Positions 27,421-35,558 of a stretch of DNA of 62,484 bases are shown in pieces. The first letter of the stretch is position 1; every line of letters starts with the position of its first letter. The notes below the pieces were generated by a model. It was given only the letters and a program-made list of their open reading frames with translations, did no database searches and was not told the DNA's origin. The position numbers and the translations under genes were made by a program. The stretch spans positions 1 to 62,484 of the forward strand of contig CACDLE010000004.1 in NCBI GenBank assembly GCA_902553555.1, in the 5' to 3' direction. The DNA is from an uncultured Pelagibacteraceae bacterium (GTDB lineage: Bacteria > Pseudomonadota > Alphaproteobacteria > Pelagibacterales > Pelagibacteraceae).

Positions 27421-28344
27421 ATCATTTTTAATATTTTCAATTACTTCATTAACTTTTAATTGCGAAAGTTGATTTACAGTTACGGTTTTAAAATTAGTAC
27501 TCCCTATATTTACTTTTTTTGCTGTTGTATGGTTTCCAAATAAAGCTATTCCTTTTTTATTTAAGTGAGTACAAATATGCGCGGGCCCTGTATCATTTGA
27601 GATAATATATTTTGCCGAATTAATTAAAGAAACTAAAAAACTTAGATCTATTGATTTATTATCGTTTAAAACAATTTTTGCTTTCATTTTTTTTGCTTCA
27701 ATTATTTCATTTGGTCCTGGCGCTATTAAAATTGGGTATTTATTTTTATAAATTTCTTTAATTTTGATTATTAATTCTTGAAAATAAGGCCATTTTTTTT
27801 GAATATGCTTTTTTGAGCAAAAAGGAAAAATTAAAATATATTCCCCATTCGTATATTGTTTCAAATTTCTTGAAATATCTTTAATACTCCAAGTTAAATT
27901 TATTTTTTTTGTATTTTTAATAATAATATCGCTTTTTTTTAATTGCTTTTCCATTCTGTTTAAAACAGAATCTTCATTAAAATCTGATAATTTTTCTCCT
28001 TCATTAAGAGAAGTTTCTGATGAAGACCATATAGGTTTTTTTAGTATATATTTTTTATAAAATTTAGTTCTTTTTGAATTTTGTAAATCAAAAACATGGG
28101 AAAAATTATATCTTGATAATAGGTTTCTTAAATCATTTAAATAAAATAAATTCCATCTTGGAAGTCTTTTATCTAGAAGCACCCCATCTATATAAGGGCA
28201 CGCTGACATAAATTCTAAATACGCTCTTGTTGTTAAAAGCAGAACCTTAGAAGTTTTAAAAGAATTTTTAATGTCTTGTATAGCCCCATTTGCTTGAATT
28301 AAATCACCGAGCGATCCGTGTTTTATTATTAAGATATTTGACAT
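27412..28344 (-). CDS. GT9-family (heptosyltransferase-like) glycosyltransferase
   Basis: The ATG at 28344 gives MSNILIIKHGSLGDLIQANGAIQ, the standard GT9 N-terminus with the phosphate-binding GSLGD loop. The second domain has LIAPGPNE and ISNDTGPAHICTHLNKKGIALFG, matching the ADP-heptose binding motif of WaaC/WaaF/WaaQ. It probably transfers heptose or another sugar to lipid A core. The open frame runs to 28383, but the extra 13 residues are not family-like. A divergent DUF6165 gene starts 50 nt away; co-occurrence with LPS glycosyltransferases suggests a shared role. Confidence 0.9.
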   Translation of the reverse strand: MSNILIIKHGSLGDLIQANGAIQDIKNSFKTSKVLLLTTRAYLEFMSACPYIDGVLLDKRLPRWNLFYLNDLRNLLSRYNFSHVFDLQNSKRTKFYKKYILKKPIWSSSETSLNEGEKLSDFNEDSVLNRMEKQLKKSDIIIKNTKKINLTWSIKDISRNLKQYTNGEYILIFPFCSKKHIQKKWPYFQELIIKIKEIYKNKYPILIAPGPNEIIEAKKMKAKIVLNDNKSIDLSFLVSLINSAKYIISNDTGPAHICTHLNKKGIALFGNHTTAKKVNIGSTNFKTVTVNQLSQLKVNEVIENIKNDLD

Positions 28345-28394
28345 AATTTTAACTTTATATAATGGATTATTTAGTATAATCAAAAAAAAACTTT

Positions 28395-28790
28395 ATGAAT
28401 ACAAAATTAAATCAAATACTTGCTGAGATATCTGCTGGAGAATTGCTAGATAAGATAACTATTCTTGAAATAAAAAAAGAAAAAATAAATGATATTCAAA
28501 AATTAAAGGATATTGAAAAAGAACTTTCGTCTTTAACGACTACTTCAGAAGATCAAATTCCAGATAAAAGTAAAATTGAAGGTCTTATACAAAGTTTAAA
28601 AAAAATAAATCTCAAATTGTGGGATATTGAAGAAAATAAGAGAAAAGCTGAGAAAAATAAAAAGTTTGATGAAGCTTTTATTAAGCTATCAAGAGATGTC
28701 TATAAGTCTAATGATGAAAGAGCTAAAATTAAATTAAAAATTAATGAGATTTTAGGATCTAACATTAAAGAAGTAAAATCACACTATTAA
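28395..28790 (+). CDS. DUF6165 coiled-coil protein
   Basis: A 131-residue protein rich in Lys, Glu and Ile with predicted coiled-coil helices over most of its length. The N-terminal ISAGELLDKITILEIKK sequence is the signature I associate with DUF6165, a family of unknown function often found beside LPS glycosyltransferase genes. No membrane segment or signal peptide is visible. A scaffold or accessory role with the neighbouring GT9 enzyme is a guess from position. It overlaps the convergent nitrilase gene by 4 nt. Confidence 0.7.
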   Translation: MNTKLNQILAEISAGELLDKITILEIKKEKINDIQKLKDIEKELSSLTTTSEDQIPDKSKIEGLIQSLKKINLKLWDIEENKRKAEKNKKFDEAFIKLSRDVYKSNDERAKIKLKINEILGSNIKEVKSHY

Positions 28791-29581
28791 TCATAATAAA
28801 CACTTGGAATAGTTTTTCTCAAAACTAAAGGAGTTTTGGGATTAATGGTTGCTGTGATAACTCCTTCTCGTTTTCCTAATTCTCTTAAAATTTTTCCATC
28901 TGGTGACACAATCATAGAATGTCCATAAGTTTTTCTACCATTGCAGTGTTTTCCACCTTGGCCTGGGGCAAATACATATGAAAAATTTTCTATTGCTCTA
29001 GCTTTTAATAAAGTATGCCAATGTCTTTTGCCTGTAGTCTCTGTAAATGCAGATGGTATACTTAAAAATATTGCACCTTTTTTTGACATTTTTCTGTACA
29101 TGTTTGGAAATCTTAAATCGTAACAAATAGATAAACCTAATTTGCCCCAAGGTAAATTTACGATTTTAATCTTTTTCCCTGGCTTAAAAGTTTTTGACTC
29201 TCTATACTTCTCAGATTTGCTTAGCTTAGCATCATACATATGAATTTTGTCGTAATATGTATTTATTTTTCCCTTAGGATTAATCAATACGGATCTATTA
29301 GCAAGTTTGTTTTTATTTTTTATTATTAATGATCCAATTAAAATCCATTTTTTATATTTTTTTGCTAATAACTTTATTCCTTTTAAATAACGGTCTTGTT
29401 GCATTGACGTTGCTATTGTGAGCAATTTTTTTTTATTTAATGAAAATTTAGATGATACCTCCGGGGTAATAATAAGGTCTGTTTTTTGTTTTACAGCCTT
29501 TTTTATTAGAGCTGTAGTTCTTTTAAGATTATCTTTATCACAATCTGTAGAGCACAATTGTATACAAGAAACTTTAAACAT
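28787..29581 (-). CDS. Carbon-nitrogen hydrolase (nitrilase superfamily, Nit-like)
   Basis: A 264-residue CN-hydrolase with the full catalytic triad context: glutamate in LIITPEVSSKF, lysine in YDKIHMYDAKL and cysteine in LGLSICYDLRFPNMY. The sequence resembles Nit1/Nit2-type amidases, for example deaminated-glutathione amidase or omega-amidase, more than true nitrilases. Its start shares a base with the stop of the amino-acid ABC permease, so it is in the same transcript; an amide-hydrolysing role on imported nitrogen compounds is possible but not shown. Confidence 0.86.
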   Translation of the reverse strand: MFKVSCIQLCSTDCDKDNLKRTTALIKKAVKQKTDLIITPEVSSKFSLNKKKLLTIATSMQQDRYLKGIKLLAKKYKKWILIGSLIIKNKNKLANRSVLINPKGKINTYYDKIHMYDAKLSKSEKYRESKTFKPGKKIKIVNLPWGKLGLSICYDLRFPNMYRKMSKKGAIFLSIPSAFTETTGKRHWHTLLKARAIENFSYVFAPGQGGKHCNGRKTYGHSMIVSPDGKILRELGKREGVITATINPKTPLVLRKTIPSVYYD

Positions 29582-30249
29582 TAGTAGTACCTAAACTTTC
29601 TTTCTAAATATTTAACAAAAGTATGTATTAAAAAGGTAAAAAACAAGTAAATAGAACCTACAAAAACAAATACTTCTACGGGATTAAAGTGAGTTGAAAT
29701 TATGTATTTGGCTGTTCCAGTTAAATCAAGAAGCGTAACTGTGCTAGCTAGAGAAGTGCCTTTTAACATTAAAATCATCTCATTTCCATATGCTGGTATA
29801 GATCTTTTGATACCAATTGGAAGAGTTATAGTCAGAAAAATTTTTAACTTATTTAATCCTAATGAATTTGCAGCTTCAATTAAATTTTTATCTATTTTTT
29901 CAAAACCTGATCTAAATATTTCAGATGTGTAAGCACCAGTATTTAATGCAAATGCAATGATTGCACACCAATATGGTTTTTTTAAAACTATCCATAAAAA
30001 TGATTCTCTTATGAATTCTAGTTGTGCTAAACCAAAATAAATAATAAAAATTTGTACAAAAAGTGGAGTTCCTCTGAACACAAAAGAATAATAGTAAGAA
30101 AAATAAAATAATAATTTATTTCTACTTATTCTCATTAAAGCAAAAATAAAACCAATTACTAGTCCAATTAATATAGATAAAACTGTAAGTTCAATTGTTA
30201 ATAATGCAGACTTCATAATATCAGGAAAATTGTCTATAAGTGGTTTCAT
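29581..30249 (-). CDS. Polar amino-acid ABC transporter permease (HisM/ArtM type)
   Basis: A 222-residue inner-membrane permease of the His/Glu/Gln/Arg/opine family. Several hydrophobic segments are visible, with an EAA-type loop in EAANSLGLNKLKIFLTITLPIGIKRSIPAY that contacts the ATPase. The HRxPLFVQIF-like stretch appears as FRGTPLFVQIFIIYF. It follows the second permease without a gap and shares a base with the nitrilase start. An ATPase partner is not encoded nearby. Confidence 0.9.
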   Translation of the reverse strand: MKPLIDNFPDIMKSALLTIELTVLSILIGLVIGFIFALMRISRNKLLFYFSYYYSFVFRGTPLFVQIFIIYFGLAQLEFIRESFLWIVLKKPYWCAIIAFALNTGAYTSEIFRSGFEKIDKNLIEAANSLGLNKLKIFLTITLPIGIKRSIPAYGNEMILMLKGTSLASTVTLLDLTGTAKYIISTHFNPVEVFVFVGSIYLFFTFLIHTFVKYLERKFRYY

Positions 30250-30942
30250 TTAAGTGCGAAAATTATATTTTTTTTCTAATTTATTAAAATATTTGAGACT
30301 AATAGTTGTTAAAATTAAATATAAAAAGGCTGCAAAACAATAAAATAAAAGAGGGTTTCTAGTAACTCCCGATGCAATATAAGATTGTCTCATAATTTCA
30401 ACAAGTCCTGTTACTGAAATCAGTGCAGTATCTTTAAGAGTTAACTGCCAAACATTGCTCAAGTTAGGTAATGATAAACGTAAAACCTGTGGAGCGATTA
30501 CAAAAACATAATACGTAGTTTTTTTTAACCCAAGTGACTTAGCTCCATCAAATTGACCTTTGTTAATTGACTCAATGGCACCCCTTAGAACTTCAGTAGT
30601 ATAAGCGCCAGAAATTAAACCTATTGAAACAGAGCCTGTAAGGAAAGCGTTGATTTCAATAAATTCTTTATAACCAAATATTTTTGCAACAAACATAACT
30701 GCGCTGCTTCCTCCAAAAAAAAGTAGGTAAATTACTAAAAGTTCTGGAACACCCCTAAATATTGTTGTGTACGTATTACCTAGGTATTTTAAAATTTTTT
30801 TGTTTGATAGTTTTAATGGAACTATTAAGAAAGAGACTAAAAAACCGAATAAAAAAGCCACTATAGCAACCAATAGTGTCATAAAGGTTGCTCTTAATAA
30901 TTCATCCCCCCAACCTGTGTCTCCAAATGATAATAATTCCAT
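30250..30942 (-). CDS. Polar amino-acid ABC transporter permease (HisQ/ArtQ type)
   Basis: A 230-residue permease paired with the gene downstream. FRGVPELLVIYLLFFGG and the cytoplasmic loop GAKSLGLKKTTYYVFVIAPQVLRLSLPNL carry the family's hallmark features. The two permeases would form the heterodimeric channel. The gene lies 39 nt downstream of the binding-protein gene, and that gap holds a GC-rich hairpin that probably sets lower expression for the permeases than for the binding protein. Confidence 0.91.
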   Translation of the reverse strand: MELLSFGDTGWGDELLRATFMTLLVAIVAFLFGFLVSFLIVPLKLSNKKILKYLGNTYTTIFRGVPELLVIYLLFFGGSSAVMFVAKIFGYKEFIEINAFLTGSVSIGLISGAYTTEVLRGAIESINKGQFDGAKSLGLKKTTYYVFVIAPQVLRLSLPNLSNVWQLTLKDTALISVTGLVEIMRQSYIASGVTRNPLLFYCFAAFLYLILTTISLKYFNKLEKKYNFRT

Positions 30943-30947
30943 TTTAG

Positions 30948-30974
30948 TTAGGCGGCAATTAATTTGCCGCCTAA
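30948..30974 (-). repeat. Intercistronic GC-rich hairpin between binding protein and permease
   Basis: Perfect 11-bp arms (30948-30958 and 30964-30974, TTAGGCGGCAA and its complement) around a 5-nt loop. It stands out as one of the most GC-rich elements of the window. No T-run follows on the minus strand, so it more likely stabilises the upstream binding-protein mRNA 3' end, or attenuates partly, than terminates fully. Confidence 0.8.
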
Positions 30975-30981
30975 AGATATT

Positions 30982-31809
30982 TTACATAGAAGCGTCAAAG
31001 CCAAAATGTTTAATTGCTAATTTTTTAATAATACCTTTTTGTCTTGCAGTATCTATCGCAGAATTAAAATCACTTAATAAACTACTATCAGCTTTTCTAA
31101 TTCCAACTCCAACACCGTTTCCAAAAGTACCACCTGAAAAAGTCGGTCCAACTAATTTTAATTTTGAACCTGCCTTAGCATTATAGTCCTCAAAAGCTAC
31201 CGCTGCTGCTAGTGCTGCATCGATTCTTCCAGATGCTAAATCAAGATTTACTTCATCTTGAGTTTTGTAAGTCCATACATTTACTTTTCCGATTAAACCT
31301 GATTTTAAAAAATTTTGATGAATAGTACCTGTTTGAACGCCTATAATCTTTCCTTCAAAAGCTTTTTTTAAGGCATCTAATGTTTTTTGATCATTAGAGT
31401 CTATGTTCGCTAAGCTAATCGATTTTGGAGTTTTAGGTTTTATACTTGAACCTTTTAAAACCGCAAATGATGCTACTTCATCTGCATATCCTTGAGAAAA
31501 ATTAATTTTTTGTTTTCTTTCATCTGTAATAGACATACCAGCCATAATCGCATCGAATTTTCCAGATTGTAGAGCAGGAATCATTCCGTCCCAATCTTGT
31601 TCAACCAAAGTACAACTATGTTTCATAATTTTGCAAAGCTCCATAGCTAAATCCACCTCAAATCCTATTAACTTGCCCGAGGCATCTTTTGCATTCCATG
31701 GAGGGTAAGCACCTTCAGTACCAATTTTTACATTATCAGAATAAAGATTATTAACTGACAAGAAGAAAAAGGTTAAGAAAGTAACTAATATATTCTTTAT
31801 TTCTTTCAT
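30982..31809 (-). CDS. Polar amino-acid ABC transporter substrate-binding protein
   Basis: A 275-residue periplasmic protein with a signal peptide (MKEIKNILVTFLTFFFLSVNNLYS). The SBP_bac_3 fold begins VKIGTEGAYPPWNAKD and continues GFEVDLAMELCK, QDWDGMIPALQSGKFDAIMAGMSITDERK. These are the sequences of the Lys/Arg/Orn/His/octopine group, so a basic amino acid or opine-like ligand is likely. Cysteines near residues 59 and 66 (LCKIMKHSC) could form the short disulfide loop of that group. It is first in the SBP-permease-permease-nitrilase run. Confidence 0.92.
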   Translation of the reverse strand: MKEIKNILVTFLTFFFLSVNNLYSDNVKIGTEGAYPPWNAKDASGKLIGFEVDLAMELCKIMKHSCTLVEQDWDGMIPALQSGKFDAIMAGMSITDERKQKINFSQGYADEVASFAVLKGSSIKPKTPKSISLANIDSNDQKTLDALKKAFEGKIIGVQTGTIHQNFLKSGLIGKVNVWTYKTQDEVNLDLASGRIDAALAAAVAFEDYNAKAGSKLKLVGPTFSGGTFGNGVGVGIRKADSSLLSDFNSAIDTARQKGIIKKLAIKHFGFDASM

Positions 31810-31887
31810 AAGTCTCCTATTGTTTTTAAATATTGTAAGTAAAATAAATGGATTATGCTAGTATTTAATTTTACGAATAATTGAGGG

Positions 31888-32928
31888 CTATCGCATAATG
31901 GAAGACGCAAAATTCCATTTACAATCAAAACTTGGTACATATACACCTGAAAGTTTTACATTTCCAAAATTTTTCTCGAGAACGTTGCACCATTTATCGA
32001 CTTGCTTTGGTTTTTTGTCTTGACTACCTACTTGAGCGGTAATTACTCCACCTTTTTTGAGAATTCTCTTTAAATCTTTCATGTTTTTTTTTGCTAAATC
32101 AATACAATATTGATCATCGTTTAAATCTACAAATATTTTATCATACTTAGAATTTTCTACTCCTTTTATGCTTTTGAAAGCATCTCCCCAAAAAGTTTTA
32201 ATTTTGTTACTTTTTTTTACTTTTGAACACACTTTTGGCAAATGCTTGTAACATGCGTCTACTATTTCTGGATCTAGCTCAAACCAATCAATGAAGTTTG
32301 AATTATTTTCTAAGCACGCTCTAGCGACACCACCGTCTCCCCCGCCAATAATTGCTACGTTATTATTTTTTTTGCTTAAGTCATAACTAGACTTGAAAAA
32401 ATTTGAACTATAAATTTTTTCATCCTTTTCAGCTACTTGTATTTCATGATCAATAAATAAAGCATGCCCAAATTCTTCTAAATCCATTATTTCAACAAAT
32501 TGACCAACTTTAGATGTAAATTTTTCTAAAACATTTTTAACTACATAATATTTTTTTTGTCCTGGGGTGCTATAAATATCATCATAAAGGCCAATACTAC
32601 TTCTATCGAAAGCATTAGTTACAACTCTTTCATGTTGGATTTCTTTTCTTAAAATTTTTAAAGCAACTTTTGGATTAACTTTTCCGCAAGTAAAAAAATC
32701 AAAGCTAATTACACCTTTTTCTGGAAACGTATGAAAACTAAAGTGACTTTCAGCTAATAATGCAACTAGTGTAAAACCTTGAGGTTGAAAGCGATGTGAT
32801 GACACGTTTAAAATTTCAACTTTAGCAGCTTTAGCAATTGTATATATAATTTTTTCATAAAATTCAGGTGTGTAGTCTTTTTTTACACCGAGAAAATCTA
32901 TCGTTATATGCTCACCAACTTTAACCAT
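31888..32928 (-). CDS. speDE: Fused S-adenosylmethionine decarboxylase - aminopropyltransferase (SpeD-SpeE)
   Basis: One continuous 346-residue frame joins two enzymes. Residues 1 to about 120 are a class 1 bacterial AdoMet decarboxylase: self-cleavage site Glu60-Ser61 (the serine becomes pyruvoyl), His66 and Cys81 in the expected places. Residues from about 135 on are a spermidine-synthase fold with IIGGGDGGVARAC and FELDPEIVDACYKHLP. The usual DSTDP(V)GP loop is replaced by VDLNDDQY, so the amine specificity may be atypical. Cleavage would separate a short beta chain from an alpha chain carrying the transferase. Such fusions have been described, to my recollection including from Pelagibacter. 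It follows the class II aldolase by 6 nt; its by-product MTA feeds mtnP. Confidence 0.93.
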   Translation of the reverse strand: MVKVGEHITIDFLGVKKDYTPEFYEKIIYTIAKAAKVEILNVSSHRFQPQGFTLVALLAESHFSFHTFPEKGVISFDFFTCGKVNPKVALKILRKEIQHERVVTNAFDRSSIGLYDDIYSTPGQKKYYVVKNVLEKFTSKVGQFVEIMDLEEFGHALFIDHEIQVAEKDEKIYSSNFFKSSYDLSKKNNNVAIIGGGDGGVARACLENNSNFIDWFELDPEIVDACYKHLPKVCSKVKKSNKIKTFWGDAFKSIKGVENSKYDKIFVDLNDDQYCIDLAKKNMKDLKRILKKGGVITAQVGSQDKKPKQVDKWCNVLEKNFGNVKLSGVYVPSFDCKWNFASSIMR

Positions 32929-32934
32929 AAAAAA

Positions 32935-33579
32935 TCAACCTTTTTTATAATTTTTAAACTTAGCTAAGACTATTTTCATTTCTTTTTTTGAAAGAATCTT
33001 AGGTATCCCGATTCTTATGGCATTAATGTATTGATGGCAAATATTTTCGATCTCTTGTGCAAGCTCAAAAGTGTTTTCCAAATTTTCACCAAAAGCAACT
33101 TGACCGTGATTAGCAATCAAACATGCTGACCTATTTTTTAAAGCTTTAATAATATTTTTAGAGAGAGTTTTAGTTCCAAAAGTTGCATATTTAGTGCATT
33201 TAATGTCTTCTCCGCCCGCAACTGCAACCATATAGTGAAAAGCTGGAATATTTTTTTGATGTGAAGATACTGCTGTAGCACAAGTTGAATGAGCATGCAC
33301 TATTGCTTTAGCATCTTTTTTATTCACATAAATATCTTGATGAAATCTCCATTCTGATGAAGGTTTCCCTTTTTTTTTATTGTAGACTCCTTTTAAAGAA
33401 ACAAAGACTATGTCTTTAGGTTTTAACGATGAATATTTCCTTCCAGAAGGAGTAATATAAAAACCTTCTATACCTTTATCTTTTGTTCTAACTGATATAT
33501 TTCCAGATCTTAAAGCAGATAAATTGGTAAAATTTAATTTTTTTGAATATTTGATTACATCTGCTTTAAGTTTGCTCAC
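32935..33579 (-). CDS. Class II (FucA-like) aldolase, probable methylthioribulose-1-phosphate aldolase
   Basis: A 214-residue zinc-dependent class II aldolase/adducin-family enzyme. Zinc ligands appear in HAHS (about residues 93-95) and NHG (about 158); the catalytic Glu lies in SSEWRFH, and AGGEDIKCTKYATFG closely parallels fuculose-phosphate aldolase. It overlaps mtnA by 4 nt and precedes speDE by 6 nt. In that setting it is likely to cleave 5-methylthioribulose 1-phosphate to DHAP and methylthioacetaldehyde (the Ald2/DHAP-shunt reaction). An MtnB-type dehydratase is the alternative; no mtnC/mtnD genes are nearby. Confidence 0.78.
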   Translation of the reverse strand: MSKLKADVIKYSKKLNFTNLSALRSGNISVRTKDKGIEGFYITPSGRKYSSLKPKDIVFVSLKGVYNKKKGKPSSEWRFHQDIYVNKKDAKAIVHAHSTCATAVSSHQKNIPAFHYMVAVAGGEDIKCTKYATFGTKTLSKNIIKALKNRSACLIANHGQVAFGENLENTFELAQEIENICHQYINAIRIGIPKILSKKEMKIVLAKFKNYKKG

Positions 33580-34646
33580 TTAAATAATCCTTTTAACCCT
33601 TGTTCTGAAGCTTCACAAATACCTTTTTCAGTAATTAATCCAGTAACTAGTTTAGCAGGCGTTACATCAAAGGCTAGGTTTAGAGACTTACTTTTCTGTG
33701 GGTAAATTCTAACTTTTCTTATATTATTATGTTCATCAACTCCCTCAACATGAGATAATTCTTCAGGGTTTCTCTCCTCAATTGGTATTTTATTGTGATC
33801 TTTAATATTCCAGTCAATTGTTGAGCTTGGTAATGCAACATAAAAAGGAATGTTATTATCTTTCGCAGACAATGCTTTTAAATAAGTACCTATTTTATTA
33901 CATACATCACCATTTGATAAAGTTCTATCGGTTCCTACAATACACAAATCAATCTTTCCTCTTTGCATTAAAATGCCTCCAGTATTATCTGTAATAATAG
34001 TATTAGGAATTTTTTCCTCGTTAAGTTCATAAGAAGTTAAATTAGCTCCCTGATTTCTAGGTCTTGTCTCATCAACCCAAACATGCACCTTTATCCCTTT
34101 TTGATGAGCGTGATAAATTGGTGAAGTTGCTGTACCCCAGTCTATTGTAGCTAGCCATCCTGCATTACAATGAGTTAAAATATTTACTACGTCTTTTTTC
34201 TTTTGATATATCTTTTCAATAATTTTTAACCCATTAATACCTATATTTTTACAAAACCCTACATCTTCTTCAGTAATTGCTTTTGCCTCATCTAAAGCTA
34301 TTTTTAAAATATCATTGTTATTTACTCCCGATAACTTTTTCATCATACGGTCTACTGCCCATCTCAAATTTATTGCTGTAGGCCTTGAGGCAATTAAGTC
34401 TTCACTTGATTTTTTTAAAAATGATGAGTCATTTTTTTCAATTATAGACAAAACCAATCCAAAAGCCGCTGTTGCTCCAATAAGAGGTGCCCCTCTTACC
34501 TCCATGATTTTTATTGCATTAATTGCATCTTTTATTGTTTTTAAACTTTTAATTATAAATTTATGTGGAAGTTTTGTTTGATCAATAATTTTAATTTCAT
34601 TATTTTCAAACCAAATTGTTCGGTAATTCTTACCTTCAATTTTCAT
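33576..34646 (-). CDS. mtnA: Methylthioribose-1-phosphate isomerase
   Basis: A 356-residue enzyme of the eIF2B-like isomerase family that converts 5-methylthioribose 1-phosphate to the ribulose form. Key motifs are RGAPLIGATAAFG, the catalytic-cysteine region THCNAGWLAT, and GTDRTLSNGDVCNKIGTY with the catalytic aspartate. The length is typical. It overlaps mtnP and the aldolase gene by 4 nt on either side, so the three steps are translationally coupled. Confidence 0.95.
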   Translation of the reverse strand: MKIEGKNYRTIWFENNEIKIIDQTKLPHKFIIKSLKTIKDAINAIKIMEVRGAPLIGATAAFGLVLSIIEKNDSSFLKKSSEDLIASRPTAINLRWAVDRMMKKLSGVNNNDILKIALDEAKAITEEDVGFCKNIGINGLKIIEKIYQKKKDVVNILTHCNAGWLATIDWGTATSPIYHAHQKGIKVHVWVDETRPRNQGANLTSYELNEEKIPNTIITDNTGGILMQRGKIDLCIVGTDRTLSNGDVCNKIGTYLKALSAKDNNIPFYVALPSSTIDWNIKDHNKIPIEERNPEELSHVEGVDEHNNIRKVRIYPQKSKSLNLAFDVTPAKLVTGLITEKGICEASEQGLKGLFK

Positions 34647-35515
34647 TTTTTCAAAACTCTACCCGCGATGTGTTTTAACTTTTTGACCGTGCTTTTTGTT
34701 TGAAATTTTTTTGGTGTAATTATTGCAGTATCTAAACAGTCGTTAGCAGGATCTCCTTTTGTATTAAAAGATTCAAAAGTTTTTATTATTTCAATAATCA
34801 TATTTTGAGCATTAGAAGCATTCTGTTGCAAAGTTTTTATAACTGTTGGAACATCAACTACATCATGATCTGGATGCCAACAATCAAAGTCAGTTACCAT
34901 TGCAACAGAACAATATCTAATTTCTGCTTCCCTTGCTAATTTAGCTTCTGGCATGTTTGTCATACCGATCACATCAGCCTTCCATGTTCTATACATTTTG
35001 GACTCTGCTAAACTTGAAAATTGAGGACCTTCCATAACTAGATATGTTCCACCTACTTGATGAGGTATTTGACATTTCACCAAAGCTGACTCACAGCATT
35101 TCATTAAAGCAGGACTTGTTGGTTTAGCCATCGAAACATGAGCTACTATCTCTTTATCAAAAAAAGTTTTAATTCTTGCAAAAGTTCTATCTATAAATTG
35201 ATCAACTACTATGAATGATCCTGGTTTTAAATGCTCCTGAAGAGAACCGACGGCCGAAACTGAAATAATATCTGTTACTCCCATTTTTTTAAGAGCCTCT
35301 ATGTTGGCTCTAAAGTTAATATTTGATGGACTGATTCTATGACCGCGCTTATGTCTTGGTATAAAATAGAGTTCCTTTTTATTTAATGTTGCTGACAAAA
35401 TTCTATCTGAAGGCTCACCCCAAGATGTATTTACCTTTTTCCACTTTATATTTTCTAAACCTTCTATTTGATAAAGGCCACTTCCACCAATTATCCCGAG
35501 AATTCTTTTTTTCAT
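34643..35515 (-). CDS. mtnP: S-methyl-5'-thioadenosine phosphorylase
   Basis: A 290-residue purine nucleoside phosphorylase-family trimeric MTAP. It phosphorolyses MTA, the by-product of spermidine synthesis, to adenine and methylthioribose 1-phosphate. Motifs: GIIGGSGLYQIEGL phosphate loop, PRHKRGHRISPSNINFRAN, YLVMEGPQFSS, and TNMPEAKLAREAEI followed by MVTDFDCW, which select 6-amino purines. First gene of the mtnP-mtnA-aldolase-speDE run; the divergent apt gene starts 43 nt away. Confidence 0.95.
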   Translation of the reverse strand: MKKRILGIIGGSGLYQIEGLENIKWKKVNTSWGEPSDRILSATLNKKELYFIPRHKRGHRISPSNINFRANIEALKKMGVTDIISVSAVGSLQEHLKPGSFIVVDQFIDRTFARIKTFFDKEIVAHVSMAKPTSPALMKCCESALVKCQIPHQVGGTYLVMEGPQFSSLAESKMYRTWKADVIGMTNMPEAKLAREAEIRYCSVAMVTDFDCWHPDHDVVDVPTVIKTLQQNASNAQNMIIEIIKTFESFNTKGDPANDCLDTAIITPKKFQTKSTVKKLKHIAGRVLKK

Positions 35516-35558
35516 TATTTAAAATCTAGCCTTTTTTTGTTAGATATTGAAGCTAAAT

